NCBI GenBank assembly: GCA_002345425.1
Contig: DDWA01000030.1
Span: forward strand, 1-49,615
DNA: 49,615 bases
Reading direction: 5' to 3'
Source: Caryophanales bacterium UBA2298
GTDB lineage: Bacteria; Bacillota_I; Bacilli_A; Izemoplasmatales; Hujiaoplasmataceae
This document shows positions 22,918-31,858 of the stretch, piece by piece. Below the pieces are notes generated by a model, which saw nothing but the letters and a program-made list of their open reading frames with translations, was not told the origin of the DNA and did no database searches. The number at the start of each line of letters is the position of its first letter. The first letter of the stretch is position 1. The position numbers were made by a program, and so were the translations under genes.

Positions 22918-24106
22918 TATTTTTTTTAATTCTAATATAAATCACGACCATTAAGACTAAACCAACAAAAATCATTAAGGCGGAAAAATTAAAGACATTG
23001 ATTGGTTTTAACTCATATAAAAACCCACCTATTAAAGGGCCGATAATCATTCCAATGGAATAAAATGATTGCCTAACTCCCATAATTGAGCTATAAAATC
23101 CTTTATTAGCATTATCAGCAATGAAATTTTGTTCCAAGGGTTGATAGATTGCTTTTGCAACAACATAAATCATATATACAGTATAAACTATGAGTAAAAA
23201 ATTATTTGCTCTAAAAACAATTAGCACGACAATAATGCTTACTACCTGTGCAATAATCATTATCAAAAGATTTTTATGCAGTCTTGTTATTAGAGGAACA
23301 ATTAAAATACTTGTAATTATCGAAACTACTCCTGTAACAAATACGAAGTTGCCTATATCGCCAGAACTATAACCTAAATCATCAAAATAAACGTCAAGAT
23401 ATTTAGAGAGATTGGTGATTGAAATACTGATGAAAGTCAATGAAATAAGAAATAATAAAAGATTAGTATTTATTTTGCCAATATTCTTAAAACTTTCAAT
23501 AATGGTCGGTTTTTTAGTAGCTTTGTTGATAACATCATCTTCCCTAATTAGAATAAAGACATTTAAAGCATGGATTATGTTTAATGAGGCTTGAATTAGG
23601 AAAACCACTCTTAAATCATCAGTATGCATGAAGTTAACGATAGTTGGGTTTGTGCTGATGATTCCTCCCAGCGCATAGCCAACGCTAGCACCTAAAGCTA
23701 AAGCAGCGGCTAGCCATGCTAAATGCTTTGCTCTCTTATCAGGTTCGCTGACCTCAATCATGTGAGAAATAAATAGCGTCATGCTGGCAGCTACACCAAA
23801 ACCACTGATAAATCTAAAGAAAATCATCCAATACATGTTGCCTGCATAACCAAAACCAAATTGTCCAATGCTATAGATTAACAGACCTAAAACCATTACT
23901 GTTCGTTTCTTCCCTCTATCGGCTATTAATCCCCAAATTGGAGATCCTATCATTAATCCCAAACTCATCGTGGCATAGAAAAATCCAAACATTTTGTACG
24001 GTATTTCTAAACTCCTTACGAAAGCAGGAGTAACTGGATGACCCAAGTTATGTAAAACACCTTGGATGAAATATAAAATTATAATACTAACAACTGCTCT
24101 TTTCAT
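22898..24106 (-). CDS. MFS transporter, drug-efflux type
   Basis: A 402-residue membrane protein with about 12 helices. The loop between helices 2 and 3 carries GLIADRGKKRTVM, the MFS motif A (GxxxDRxGRR). The later RFISGFGVAASM and LGASVGYALGG resemble the exporter signature (motif C) of 12-helix drug/H+ antiporters. The central loop is short and the C-terminus ends RIKKNSDLQNS. It has its own ribosome site (TAGGAAT) and terminator, with no partner gene. The substrate cannot be told. Confidence 0.88.
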   Translation of the reverse strand: MKRAVVSIIILYFIQGVLHNLGHPVTPAFVRSLEIPYKMFGFFYATMSLGLMIGSPIWGLIADRGKKRTVMVLGLLIYSIGQFGFGYAGNMYWMIFFRFISGFGVAASMTLFISHMIEVSEPDKRAKHLAWLAAALALGASVGYALGGIISTNPTIVNFMHTDDLRVVFLIQASLNIIHALNVFILIREDDVINKATKKPTIIESFKNIGKINTNLLLFLISLTFISISITNLSKYLDVYFDDLGYSSGDIGNFVFVTGVVSIITSILIVPLITRLHKNLLIMIIAQVVSIIVVLIVFRANNFLLIVYTVYMIYVVAKAIYQPLEQNFIADNANKGFYSSIMGVRQSFYSIGMIIGPLIGGFLYELKPINVFNFSALMIFVGLVLMVVIYIRIKKNSDLQNS

Positions 24107-24183
24107 AATTCCTACCTCATATTTAAACCATTATATTATAACTTAATAACGCGAAAAACTAAACTGATTTGATTAAGAAAAAA

Positions 24184-24201
24184 GGCAACTTAAAAGTTGT
24201 C
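24184..24201 (-). terminator. Terminator of the PEPCK gene
   Basis: Stem GGCAACTT/AAGTTGTC with one G-T pair; TTTTTTCTT follows on the minus strand. Confidence 0.75.
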
Positions 24202-24208
24202 TAATAAT

Positions 24209-25993
24209 TTATTTTTCAAATCGTTTTATCATTTGAGATAGTTGCTCTTTTAAAATTATTGGAATGCTCTCACCAAAGACATCATAAAAGTATTTTCTGA
24301 TTGATTCAATCTCAACTAACCATTCGTTTTTATCGATATCAAAAACCTTTTTTATATTGGATTTATCAATATTTAATCCATTTAAATCCAAATATTTAAT
24401 ATCGGGTAAAATACCAATCGGAGTTTCAATAAAGTTCTGTTTTTCTTCAGTTCTTTCTAGTACCCATTTCAAAATCCTACTGTTTTCGCCAAAACCTGGC
24501 CAAAGGAATTTTCCGTTTTCTTTCCTAAACCAGTTAATAAAGAATATTTTTGGCAATTTTTCTTTAGTTGTTTGTCTTGAAACTTCCAACCAGTGGTTGA
24601 TATAATCAGAAATATTGTAACCAATGAAAGGTAACATTGCAAAAGGATCTCTTCTAACTTTTCCGATGTTTTCATCAATGGTTGCAGCAGTGATTTCTGA
24701 TCCCATAATCGAACCTATAAAGATACCATGTTCAAAATTATAGCTTTGATGGATTAAAGGAATTGTTGATGGTCTTCGTCCACCAAACAGAATTGCTGAA
24801 ATAGGAACAGGAGTCTCGTATTCTTTAGCTAATGAAGGACAGTTAGTTAAAGGTGCAGTAAAACGAGCGTTAGGATGGTCAGGTCTTGTATCCATTGTCT
24901 TGTACCAATCATTACCATGCCAATCAATTAAATGATCAGGTTTGTCTGCTAATCCTTCCCACCAGACGTCACCATCATCAGTTAATGCGACATTTGTGAA
25001 GATTGTATCATGCTTAATGGATTCCATCGCTATCGGGTTGGATTTGTATGAAGTTCCTGATGTTACTCCAAAAAAGCCGGCTTCAGGATTTATGGCATAC
25101 ATATATCCATCTTCATGAATTTTAAGCCAAGCAATATCATCGCCTAAAGTTTCTGCCTTCCAATCTTTTAAAGTAGGATTAATCATCGCGAGATTCGTCT
25201 TGCCACAAGCACTAGGAAAAGCACCAGTAATATATTTTACTTTGTTTTCAGGGCTTGTCAGTTTTAGAATAAGCATATGTTCAGCCAGCCAACCTTCATC
25301 TTTAGCAATCGCAGAAGCGATTCTTAAAGCAAAACATTTTTTGCCTAAAAGAGCGTTACCGCCATAACCCGAACCATAAGACCATATCATTCTTTCTTCA
25401 GGGAATTGAGTAATATATTTTTGTTCGATTGGAGCACACGGCCATTCGGGATCTTCATCACCTGGATTTAAAGGATAACCTACTGAATGAAGACACTTTA
25501 CAAATTCATTTCCTTTTTCAATTAGCTCAAGAACTTCGTTTCCAGTTCTAGTCATTATATGCATATTCAATGCCACATAAGGACTATCTGTAACTTCTAC
25601 ACCTAATCTTGACATATCAAGCCCTATCGGTCCCATAGAGAAAGGAATTACATACATAGTTCTACCTTTCATCGACCCTTTGTATAACTTCCACATCAAA
25701 GGCATTAGCTCATCTTTAGAAATCCAATTATTTGTCGGACCAGCTGTAATTTTATCGGTTGTTGAGATAAAAGTTCTCTTTTCAACTCGAGCAACATCAG
25801 ACGGGTCTGATCTAAATAATAGTGATCTTGGCCTTTTCTTTGGATTAAGACGAATAGCTTTACCGGTTTTTACTAGTTCTTCGGACAAAGAATCATATTG
25901 TGACTGGTCACCGGTCCAAATGATTACTTTTTCAGGATTGGTATGTTCAACTAACTCGTCAATCCAAGCGTTTAATACATTGTTTTTTGTCAT
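24209..25993 (-). CDS. pckG: Phosphoenolpyruvate carboxykinase (GTP)
   Basis: A 594-residue enzyme that interconverts oxaloacetate and PEP. It is the GTP-type family: the phosphate loop GAFPSACGKTN (257-267) with its mobile-loop Cys263, the GDDIAWLK metal site, the YGSGYGGNALLGKKCFALR segment and GGRRPSTIPLI. Length matches GTP-type enzymes (590-620), not ATP-type (about 530). AAAGGAGTG lies before the ATG. In an amino-acid fermenter it can feed carbon from oxaloacetate to sugars, or run in reverse to fix CO2; the direction is not visible. Confidence 0.97.
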   Translation of the reverse strand: MTKNNVLNAWIDELVEHTNPEKVIIWTGDQSQYDSLSEELVKTGKAIRLNPKKRPRSLLFRSDPSDVARVEKRTFISTTDKITAGPTNNWISKDELMPLMWKLYKGSMKGRTMYVIPFSMGPIGLDMSRLGVEVTDSPYVALNMHIMTRTGNEVLELIEKGNEFVKCLHSVGYPLNPGDEDPEWPCAPIEQKYITQFPEERMIWSYGSGYGGNALLGKKCFALRIASAIAKDEGWLAEHMLILKLTSPENKVKYITGAFPSACGKTNLAMINPTLKDWKAETLGDDIAWLKIHEDGYMYAINPEAGFFGVTSGTSYKSNPIAMESIKHDTIFTNVALTDDGDVWWEGLADKPDHLIDWHGNDWYKTMDTRPDHPNARFTAPLTNCPSLAKEYETPVPISAILFGGRRPSTIPLIHQSYNFEHGIFIGSIMGSEITAATIDENIGKVRRDPFAMLPFIGYNISDYINHWLEVSRQTTKEKLPKIFFINWFRKENGKFLWPGFGENSRILKWVLERTEEKQNFIETPIGILPDIKYLDLNGLNIDKSNIKKVFDIDKNEWLVEIESIRKYFYDVFGESIPIILKEQLSQMIKRFEK

Positions 25994-26075
25994 TTTGCAC
26001 TCCTTTATGGGTTTTTATTAAATAATTTATCAAAATTTGACAAATATTTGTTATAATAATGATTGAGGTGTTCAA

Positions 26076-26840
26076 ATGGAAATAAAAAATAAAAGTATTG
26101 CCTTATTGATAGATGCTGAAAATATTAGCGCAAGTTATATTGAAATCATCATTGATGAAGCAAATAAATATGGAACGATTAATTATCGCCGCGTCTATGG
26201 AGACTGGACTACCCCACAACTAAATCCTTGGAAAACCAAGATCAGTGAGTTTGGATTAACGCCAGTTCAACAATATGCATATACTTCAGGGAAAAACTCT
26301 TCTGACTTTACCTTAATAATTGATGCTATGGATATTTTATATTCAGAAAAAGTCAATAGTTTTTGTATCGTATCAAGCGATAGTGACTTTACTAAGCTTG
26401 TAACAAGACTTAGAGAAGACAATATGTTTGTTTTTGGTATGGGTGAATCTAAAACTCCTATTTCATTAGTAAACTCTTGTGAAACTTTTGCTTATTTAGA
26501 TAAGATGTTAAAAGCAGAACCTAAAGAAGAAGAAGTTGTAGAAGTAGAAACTAAAGAATCAAAGAAACAAATTGCTAAAATAAAAGCTAACAAGACAGTT
26601 AGTTCAATTACTCCTCTACGAAGAATCAAACAAGAACTGACCAACATCATCAATGCTAACATGGAAGATGATGGTTGGGCATATTGGAGTTTAATAGCAC
26701 AGTTGTTGCAAAAGAAGTTCCCAGGATTTCATCCCCGCAACTACGGAGATAACACAAGAATCTTACAATTCTTTGAAAAAATGAAAGAATTTGAAGTAAA
26801 AAAAGAAGCTACTGTTAGTTATATTAGAAATAGTAAATAA
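26076..26840 (+). CDS. NYN-domain protein with C-terminal LOTUS (OST-HTH) domain
   Basis: A 254-residue protein. Residues 1-140 are a NYN (LabA/DUF88) PIN-like nuclease domain with its acidic residues in LLIDAENI, SDFTLIIDAMD and SSDSDFTKL. A Lys/Glu-rich linker (about 150-175) follows. Then residues 180-250 form a LOTUS/OST-HTH domain (RRIKQELTNI, GWAYWSLIAQLLQKKFPGF), which in other proteins binds RNA, including G-quadruplex RNA. A role in RNA turnover is likely; targets are unknown. It is divergent from PEPCK, with TATAAT at 26052 and GAGGTG before the ATG. Confidence 0.9.
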   Translation: MEIKNKSIALLIDAENISASYIEIIIDEANKYGTINYRRVYGDWTTPQLNPWKTKISEFGLTPVQQYAYTSGKNSSDFTLIIDAMDILYSEKVNSFCIVSSDSDFTKLVTRLREDNMFVFGMGESKTPISLVNSCETFAYLDKMLKAEPKEEEVVEVETKESKKQIAKIKANKTVSSITPLRRIKQELTNIINANMEDDGWAYWSLIAQLLQKKFPGFHPRNYGDNTRILQFFEKMKEFEVKKEATVSYIRNSK

Positions 26841-26843
26841 ACT

Positions 26844-26865
26844 AAGCCAATAATTGGCTTTTTTT
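26844..26865 (+). terminator. Terminator of the NYN gene
   Basis: AAGCCAA (26844-26850) / TTGGCTT (26854-26860), then a T run that reaches into the stop of the convergent orr gene. Confidence 0.8.
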
Positions 26866-27922
26866 ATTGGTAATTGCGGTAAACGTATGGTGAGTTCATT
26901 AAATGCAATAAACCTGGATAATTAAGATTGAAACTAATGATATCGCCAACCTTGTAATCAGTATTTGTTACATCAACTATTAAGTGATCGCTACTTCCAC
27001 CGATAATTTTAACTTTTCTATCTATCGGGAAAAGATTATTAATTAAAACATCTTGTTTACCGATAGCTAAAATTGCGCGGTTCATAAGTCCTTTGTCTTC
27101 AATTTTAACTTTTTCTCCAAAAGAATTGATAGACATTTCTCCATCCGGAAAAGAAGGTTTTATTTGACATTCAATCACTTCAGCTTCTAAAGTAAAGATA
27201 TTATGATTAAAACCTGATAAATTTGATGAGTAAGCAGTTTCTTTGCCAAAGAAGATAGCTTCGCCAACTCTTAAAGAATTAACCTCATTAGGTATTTCAT
27301 CTTTACCAAAAAGATAAACTGAGGAAGAATTGCCACCAGAAATGATATCTAGATGGATATTGAAATGATTTTCAATCTCTTTTTTAATTTTAACTAAACG
27401 ATTTAAGATTATTTTACTTGGAACCAGACCGCCATAACAAGTTAGATTTGTTCCAATGCCTTTTAAAATGATATTTTCAAGTTTCAATATTTCTTCAATA
27501 TTTTTAAGATGATTATCTTTATAATAAATTCCTTCTCTCAGGTCGCCAAGGTCATACATAAAAATAATTTCATGTTTTTTATTTTGCCTTTTTGCCTCTA
27601 AGTTTAGAGCAAAAATTATTTTTAATTCACTGTTTAATGATAAATTTGAATAGCTTATTACATCTACAATCTCGGACATGCTTGGCAAACGAACTAACAT
27701 CTTTTTAAAACTGAATTCATGATACATTTTTAAGTTTTTTATGCGAGAATCACCAACATATTCAAATCCGCACTCATCAAAGATTTCAGCAACTTTCAAA
27801 TCACCGGCTACAACTTTAATTACCGGCATTAATTGATCAATGCCGTTATTTTTTGCGATTTCTGTCATTTTTAAACAGTTTTCTTTCAATTCTTTTAAGT
27901 TGATGTTAACTCTTGGATACAT
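26864..27922 (-). CDS. orr: Ornithine racemase
   Basis: A 352-residue PLP enzyme of the alanine-racemase fold (type III), last in the ornithine operon. It interconverts L- and D-ornithine, giving the substrate for the aminomutase. The PLP lysine is in MPVIKVVAGD (Lys36), and YDLGDLREG, SGGNSSS and LRVGEAIFFG fit the YhfX/ornithine-racemase branch. In Acetoanaerobium (Clostridium) sticklandii this gene sits next to the same set. It starts one base after the stop of the GlmL-like gene, with GGAG upstream. Confidence 0.93.
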   Translation of the reverse strand: MYPRVNINLKELKENCLKMTEIAKNNGIDQLMPVIKVVAGDLKVAEIFDECGFEYVGDSRIKNLKMYHEFSFKKMLVRLPSMSEIVDVISYSNLSLNSELKIIFALNLEAKRQNKKHEIIFMYDLGDLREGIYYKDNHLKNIEEILKLENIILKGIGTNLTCYGGLVPSKIILNRLVKIKKEIENHFNIHLDIISGGNSSSVYLFGKDEIPNEVNSLRVGEAIFFGKETAYSSNLSGFNHNIFTLEAEVIECQIKPSFPDGEMSINSFGEKVKIEDKGLMNRAILAIGKQDVLINNLFPIDRKVKIIGGSSDHLIVDVTNTDYKVGDIISFNLNYPGLLHLMNSPYVYRNYQ

Positions 27923-27923
27923 A

Positions 27924-29294
27924 TTATATAATCTCCAAACTTTGTTTCATTAATTTTAATGCAGCTTCCGGGTGTTTTTTTGAAAGAACACCCAAAGATG
28001 CCATGATATAAGAGTTATCAATTAGAATTTTTGTCTTTGGTGATGGGGAAAGCAAAAGTTCATTCTGTTTAGAAAGTACACGTTTAATTATTATATCACG
28101 ATTAGGTAATCTGGTTAACGCCCCACCAGTAGCTATAATGTATAAAACATTGCTTAAATCTTTTCCTTCTGCATATGTAACTTTACCAGAACTATTATAC
28201 ATATACACCAATCTGCCAGAATGTCTTTTTATAGCAATATCAAAGGCAGTTTCTGTCAATCTTTCTGTTAAAGGCAATTGTTTTTCATCAGGGATGGGTT
28301 GATAGTTTCTAATCAAAAGTTCAAGTTCCTCAATCGATAACTTCAGCTCTTTACATAGTTTATCTTTACCGATAGCGTTTATAATGTAGTCTTTATTGAT
28401 ATAAACTCCTAAATCTCCTTCAACTGTTCTTTTAGCAAATGGTTCGGGAGCGATTAGTATTTTATTAATTTCTTCCTTACCTTCAGTAACTGAATGAATA
28501 TCGGTTGTCGCCCCGCCGACATCAACCGTGACTAAATCCCCTAAACTTTTTTGCAATAGTTTTGAAGCTTCCATTACGGCTCCAGGAGTTGGAATAATTG
28601 ATTCGGAAATCATTTCTTTCACATGTTCCATCCCTGGTGCTTGAACAATGTGTTTTTCGAAAACATTTTGAATGATTTTCCTTGTGTTTTCGACCTCCAA
28701 GACATCTATTTTAGGATAAACATTATTGCTCAAGTATAGGTAATTTTCCTGGTTATTATCAAGAAAATATTTTTTAACCAAATTATGATTTTGAATATTT
28801 CCAGCATAGATTACTGGGATGGATAACTTCACTTCAGCAATTTTTCTTGCGTTTTCTAGGGCGGTTTTTCTTTCACCAAAATCAACTCCACCGGAAATCA
28901 TAATGATATTTAACTTTTGATTTTTGATTTCGTCTATTTGGTACTCATCAAGAATTCCTGAAGTTATCATCTTTAAGTTGGCTCCAGCACCTAAAGCAGC
29001 TTCCTTAGCTGCTTTAACAGTCATATCATAGACTAAACCGTGAACACTCATTTTTAATCCACCAGCTGCACTAGAACTCGCAAAGGTTTCCTTTGCGACT
29101 AGTTCGCTAACTTTTAAGTTTTGCATTAAATTTGCTTTTGCTTGATTCAATCCAACTATTACGTCGCCTAATTCGACAGTTGTTGGTGCGAACCCGCTAC
29201 CTAAAAATCTTGGGTTATCGCTATCTAAATTGTCGAAAGCATTCAAAATAGTAGTAGTCGAACCAATTTCAGCTACCAATGCATCAATTTTCAT
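27924..29294 (-). CDS. GlmL-related ornithine degradation protein
   Basis: A 456-residue protein of the GlmL/MutL family, with an actin/Hsp70-like ATPase fold. It shows the phosphate-1 loop LVAEIGSTTTI near the N-terminus, GDLVTVDVGGATTDIHSV (phosphate-2) mid-protein, and IATGGALTRL (adenosine). GlmL is found beside the B12-dependent glutamate mutase. Here it lies between oraE and orr, as in other ornithine-fermenting clostridia, and it may reactivate the B12 enzyme. That role is inferred from GlmL. The start overlaps oraE by 11 bases. Confidence 0.88.
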   Translation of the reverse strand: MKIDALVAEIGSTTTILNAFDNLDSDNPRFLGSGFAPTTVELGDVIVGLNQAKANLMQNLKVSELVAKETFASSSAAGGLKMSVHGLVYDMTVKAAKEAALGAGANLKMITSGILDEYQIDEIKNQKLNIIMISGGVDFGERKTALENARKIAEVKLSIPVIYAGNIQNHNLVKKYFLDNNQENYLYLSNNVYPKIDVLEVENTRKIIQNVFEKHIVQAPGMEHVKEMISESIIPTPGAVMEASKLLQKSLGDLVTVDVGGATTDIHSVTEGKEEINKILIAPEPFAKRTVEGDLGVYINKDYIINAIGKDKLCKELKLSIEELELLIRNYQPIPDEKQLPLTERLTETAFDIAIKRHSGRLVYMYNSSGKVTYAEGKDLSNVLYIIATGGALTRLPNRDIIIKRVLSKQNELLLSPSPKTKILIDNSYIMASLGVLSKKHPEAALKLMKQSLEII

Positions 29295-31488
29295 TCATTT
29301 CTACCTTTTTCTTCACTAAGAAAGATGCAACATGATGGCCTTTAGTTCCTCGACCGAAACCACCATCAACACCATTTTTCTCAGCAATTTCAGGTGTTAC
29401 CTGAGTACCGCCAGCAATTATTATCAATTTATCTCTGACACCTTTTTCGATTGCATATTCATGAGTTTTTTTCATATTTTTATAATGGACATCATCATGA
29501 GAAATAATAGTGGACATCAAAATAGCATCTGCATTTGCTTCAATTGCCGCATCAACTAATTTTGTTATTGGTACTGATGTACCTAAATAAATGCAGTTAA
29601 TACCATATTTTTCAATTCCACCATGTTTAATATCGATTATTTCTCTTAAACCAACAGAATGTTCATCTTGGCCAACAGTTCCAGCGATTATTGTGATTGG
29701 ATGTTCGCTGATATATTCTCTGATTTCACTGTCACTAAGTAAATCAGGCTCTTTTGCTAAAACTAATGAATCAAGTTTAATCTCAATATCCAATCTACCT
29801 TTGATTTGAATTCTAGTTGCTTCAGCATTTTGAAGGATTTCTTTATGGATAACTTCAGCATCTATAAGATTCATTTTTTTTGCAATTACTAAAGCAGCTG
29901 CTTCGGCATATCTAACTGAAGTAGGTAAAGTTACATCAACAACTAACATTCCGTCCCCAGCCCATTCGACTTCAGGTTTAATAATGTTTGAATTTAAATA
30001 TTTCTTTGTACTTTCGAGTCTTACATTAACATTGTCTTCTTCATCTAATTCATCAATATATTGAATTTTACTGCGATCTTCAAAAGTTGATCCACCAATT
30101 AAACTGGATGGACAATCTCCCACATTCATTCCATATTGTTTTAAATTATTATAACCATAATGAGCTATCACAGGAGCAAAGTAATCTTCATCTCTCTCAT
30201 ATACGGTATTAGCACCAATGCCACCATTGATTTTTCTTGATATTCCATCATAATTTCTTTCTGGGTAAATTCCTGAATCAATAAAGAAACCATCCTCAAC
30301 AGCTTGGAAATAACCACCTGATTCTAATAATTCTTCAAAGAAAAGAATTGCTCTTTCTTTTAATTCTCTTACCTTTTCTGGTAAATAACCTTTTTCCTTC
30401 AATTCAACCATTTCTAAAAGACCATCCATGCCTATAAGAGCTTGTTTCGCTGTATCGCAAGCTTCAACGTTATACATATGCCATGGCACATTTCTACCTT
30501 CATCAGGTGTTATAGTCGATTGAATATCCGCTGAAGTCAATTTGGAAATCATCATATTTAAAACATGGGTTACAGTAGCTTCCCTTGTCGAAGATTCCAT
30601 ATATTTAGTATTCATTTGCGCTCTCATTTTATAATCGCTGAAAAAATCCCTTAAAGCTTTAGCATAAGGAAGATTTATTTTCAAATCAGGAGCAGGAGCA
30701 GCAGTAGGAGGAACCGTAGAAAGAGCAATATTGTCTTTTCTTATGCCTACTTTTTCAGAAAATAAACTATTAATAGCATGTTGAACCATCAACTCAGGCA
30801 TTACTTTCCAAGCGACCATTGCAGTTGCGTTAGCATTATGTGCACCATCAATTTGTAAAATATTTGCCCAAGCCATAATCTTTTTACTTTCTGCAGCGTC
30901 GACAAATGATCTAACCATATTTATATTTCGATATAAGATATTATATTGAGGATCTTGATGAGCCCCATTCACACCTTCTTCGGCGAACATTACAGCAATG
31001 TCAGGTCCAGCTACACCGCTGACATATGAATGAAAATTAATTGGTCTACCTACTTCGTCTTCAATAATATCTAGTGCTTTTCTTTGAGCTCTAACTTGTT
31101 TTCTAGTAATTGGAACTCCACCAACTCCTTGAGGTGTTCCTTCAATTAAACCATCAAAATGAGACTGGCCAGCCGTTCTTATAACCATTAAATGGTCAGC
31201 CCCATGCCAAGCAGCCATTCTCATTCTTCTAATATCGTCTTCAAACCTTCCGCTGGCAATTTCAGAAGTAATAACCTGAATTGGTTGCGGATCGATATTT
31301 TCAAAGTATTTAGCAGCTGGAAGTGGAATACTGTTCTTTAAAGGTTTAGATGCATCAGAATAAACGTTGCCTGCCATATCTAAATCTTTAATAGGTTCTC
31401 GCCAAGTCCAACCTCTCCGTCTCGGTTCATATTTATCCAAATCTTTTAAGATTTCTAAGATATCTAATTTTTCATTTTTGTTCATCAT
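29284..31488 (-). CDS. oraE: D-ornithine 4,5-aminomutase large subunit
   Basis: A 734-residue adenosylcobalamin- and PLP-dependent subunit that moves the terminal amino group of D-ornithine to C4, giving (2R,4S)-2,4-diaminopentanoate. The C-terminal B12 domain has DxHxxG as DEHSVG (608-613), so His610 is the lower axial ligand. Lys621, 11 residues after it, falls exactly where the PLP Schiff-base lysine lies in the studied C. sticklandii enzyme (His618, Lys629). The N-terminal TIM barrel contains SYVSGVAGPDIAVMFAEEG. Length is the family norm. It overlaps oraS and the GlmL-like gene. Confidence 0.97.
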   Translation of the reverse strand: MMNKNEKLDILEILKDLDKYEPRRRGWTWREPIKDLDMAGNVYSDASKPLKNSIPLPAAKYFENIDPQPIQVITSEIASGRFEDDIRRMRMAAWHGADHLMVIRTAGQSHFDGLIEGTPQGVGGVPITRKQVRAQRKALDIIEDEVGRPINFHSYVSGVAGPDIAVMFAEEGVNGAHQDPQYNILYRNINMVRSFVDAAESKKIMAWANILQIDGAHNANATAMVAWKVMPELMVQHAINSLFSEKVGIRKDNIALSTVPPTAAPAPDLKINLPYAKALRDFFSDYKMRAQMNTKYMESSTREATVTHVLNMMISKLTSADIQSTITPDEGRNVPWHMYNVEACDTAKQALIGMDGLLEMVELKEKGYLPEKVRELKERAILFFEELLESGGYFQAVEDGFFIDSGIYPERNYDGISRKINGGIGANTVYERDEDYFAPVIAHYGYNNLKQYGMNVGDCPSSLIGGSTFEDRSKIQYIDELDEEDNVNVRLESTKKYLNSNIIKPEVEWAGDGMLVVDVTLPTSVRYAEAAALVIAKKMNLIDAEVIHKEILQNAEATRIQIKGRLDIEIKLDSLVLAKEPDLLSDSEIREYISEHPITIIAGTVGQDEHSVGLREIIDIKHGGIEKYGINCIYLGTSVPITKLVDAAIEANADAILMSTIISHDDVHYKNMKKTHEYAIEKGVRDKLIIIAGGTQVTPEIAEKNGVDGGFGRGTKGHHVASFLVKKKVEMNEN

Positions 31489-31858
31489 TAGATACCTCGA
31501 AACTTTTTAATACTTTATCCCAACCTTTATCGTTTATTAAATCTAAACCGGCTTTTCTAACCTCGGTATTCTCGATTTTAGATAAACGATAAACTACGTG
31601 ACCAGCTCCCTTAGAGATAAGTCCATGATTGATAACCTTATCAACCAAATTTTTAGCTTCAAGGCTAGAAAAGCCCATTCTTAAAAGAACGCTTCTTTCT
31701 ATTGCTGGACTTGTATTTTTATATGCCAAATCTACTAAAGGATTTACAGCTATCTCAGCTAACTCCCAAAATCTTTGTTTCAATTGTTCATCAGATAGTG
31801 AGGCTAAATGTTCACGTCTCTTCAAATAATCGTCTTCTCTAACTTTTCGGTTATTCAT
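31472..31858 (-). CDS. oraS: D-ornithine 4,5-aminomutase small subunit
   Basis: A 128-residue helical partner of OraE, needed for aminomutase activity. It opens with a charged segment (REDDYLKRREHLASLSDEQL) and contains LVDLAYKNTSPAIERSVLLR, both typical of OraS. Length is as expected (about 120-130). Its ATG overlaps the ortB stop by four bases (ATGA) and its end overlaps oraE by 17 bases, which gives matched translation of the two subunits. Confidence 0.94.
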   Translation of the reverse strand: MNNRKVREDDYLKRREHLASLSDEQLKQRFWELAEIAVNPLVDLAYKNTSPAIERSVLLRMGFSSLEAKNLVDKVINHGLISKGAGHVVYRLSKIENTEVRKAGLDLINDKGWDKVLKSFEVSNDEQK

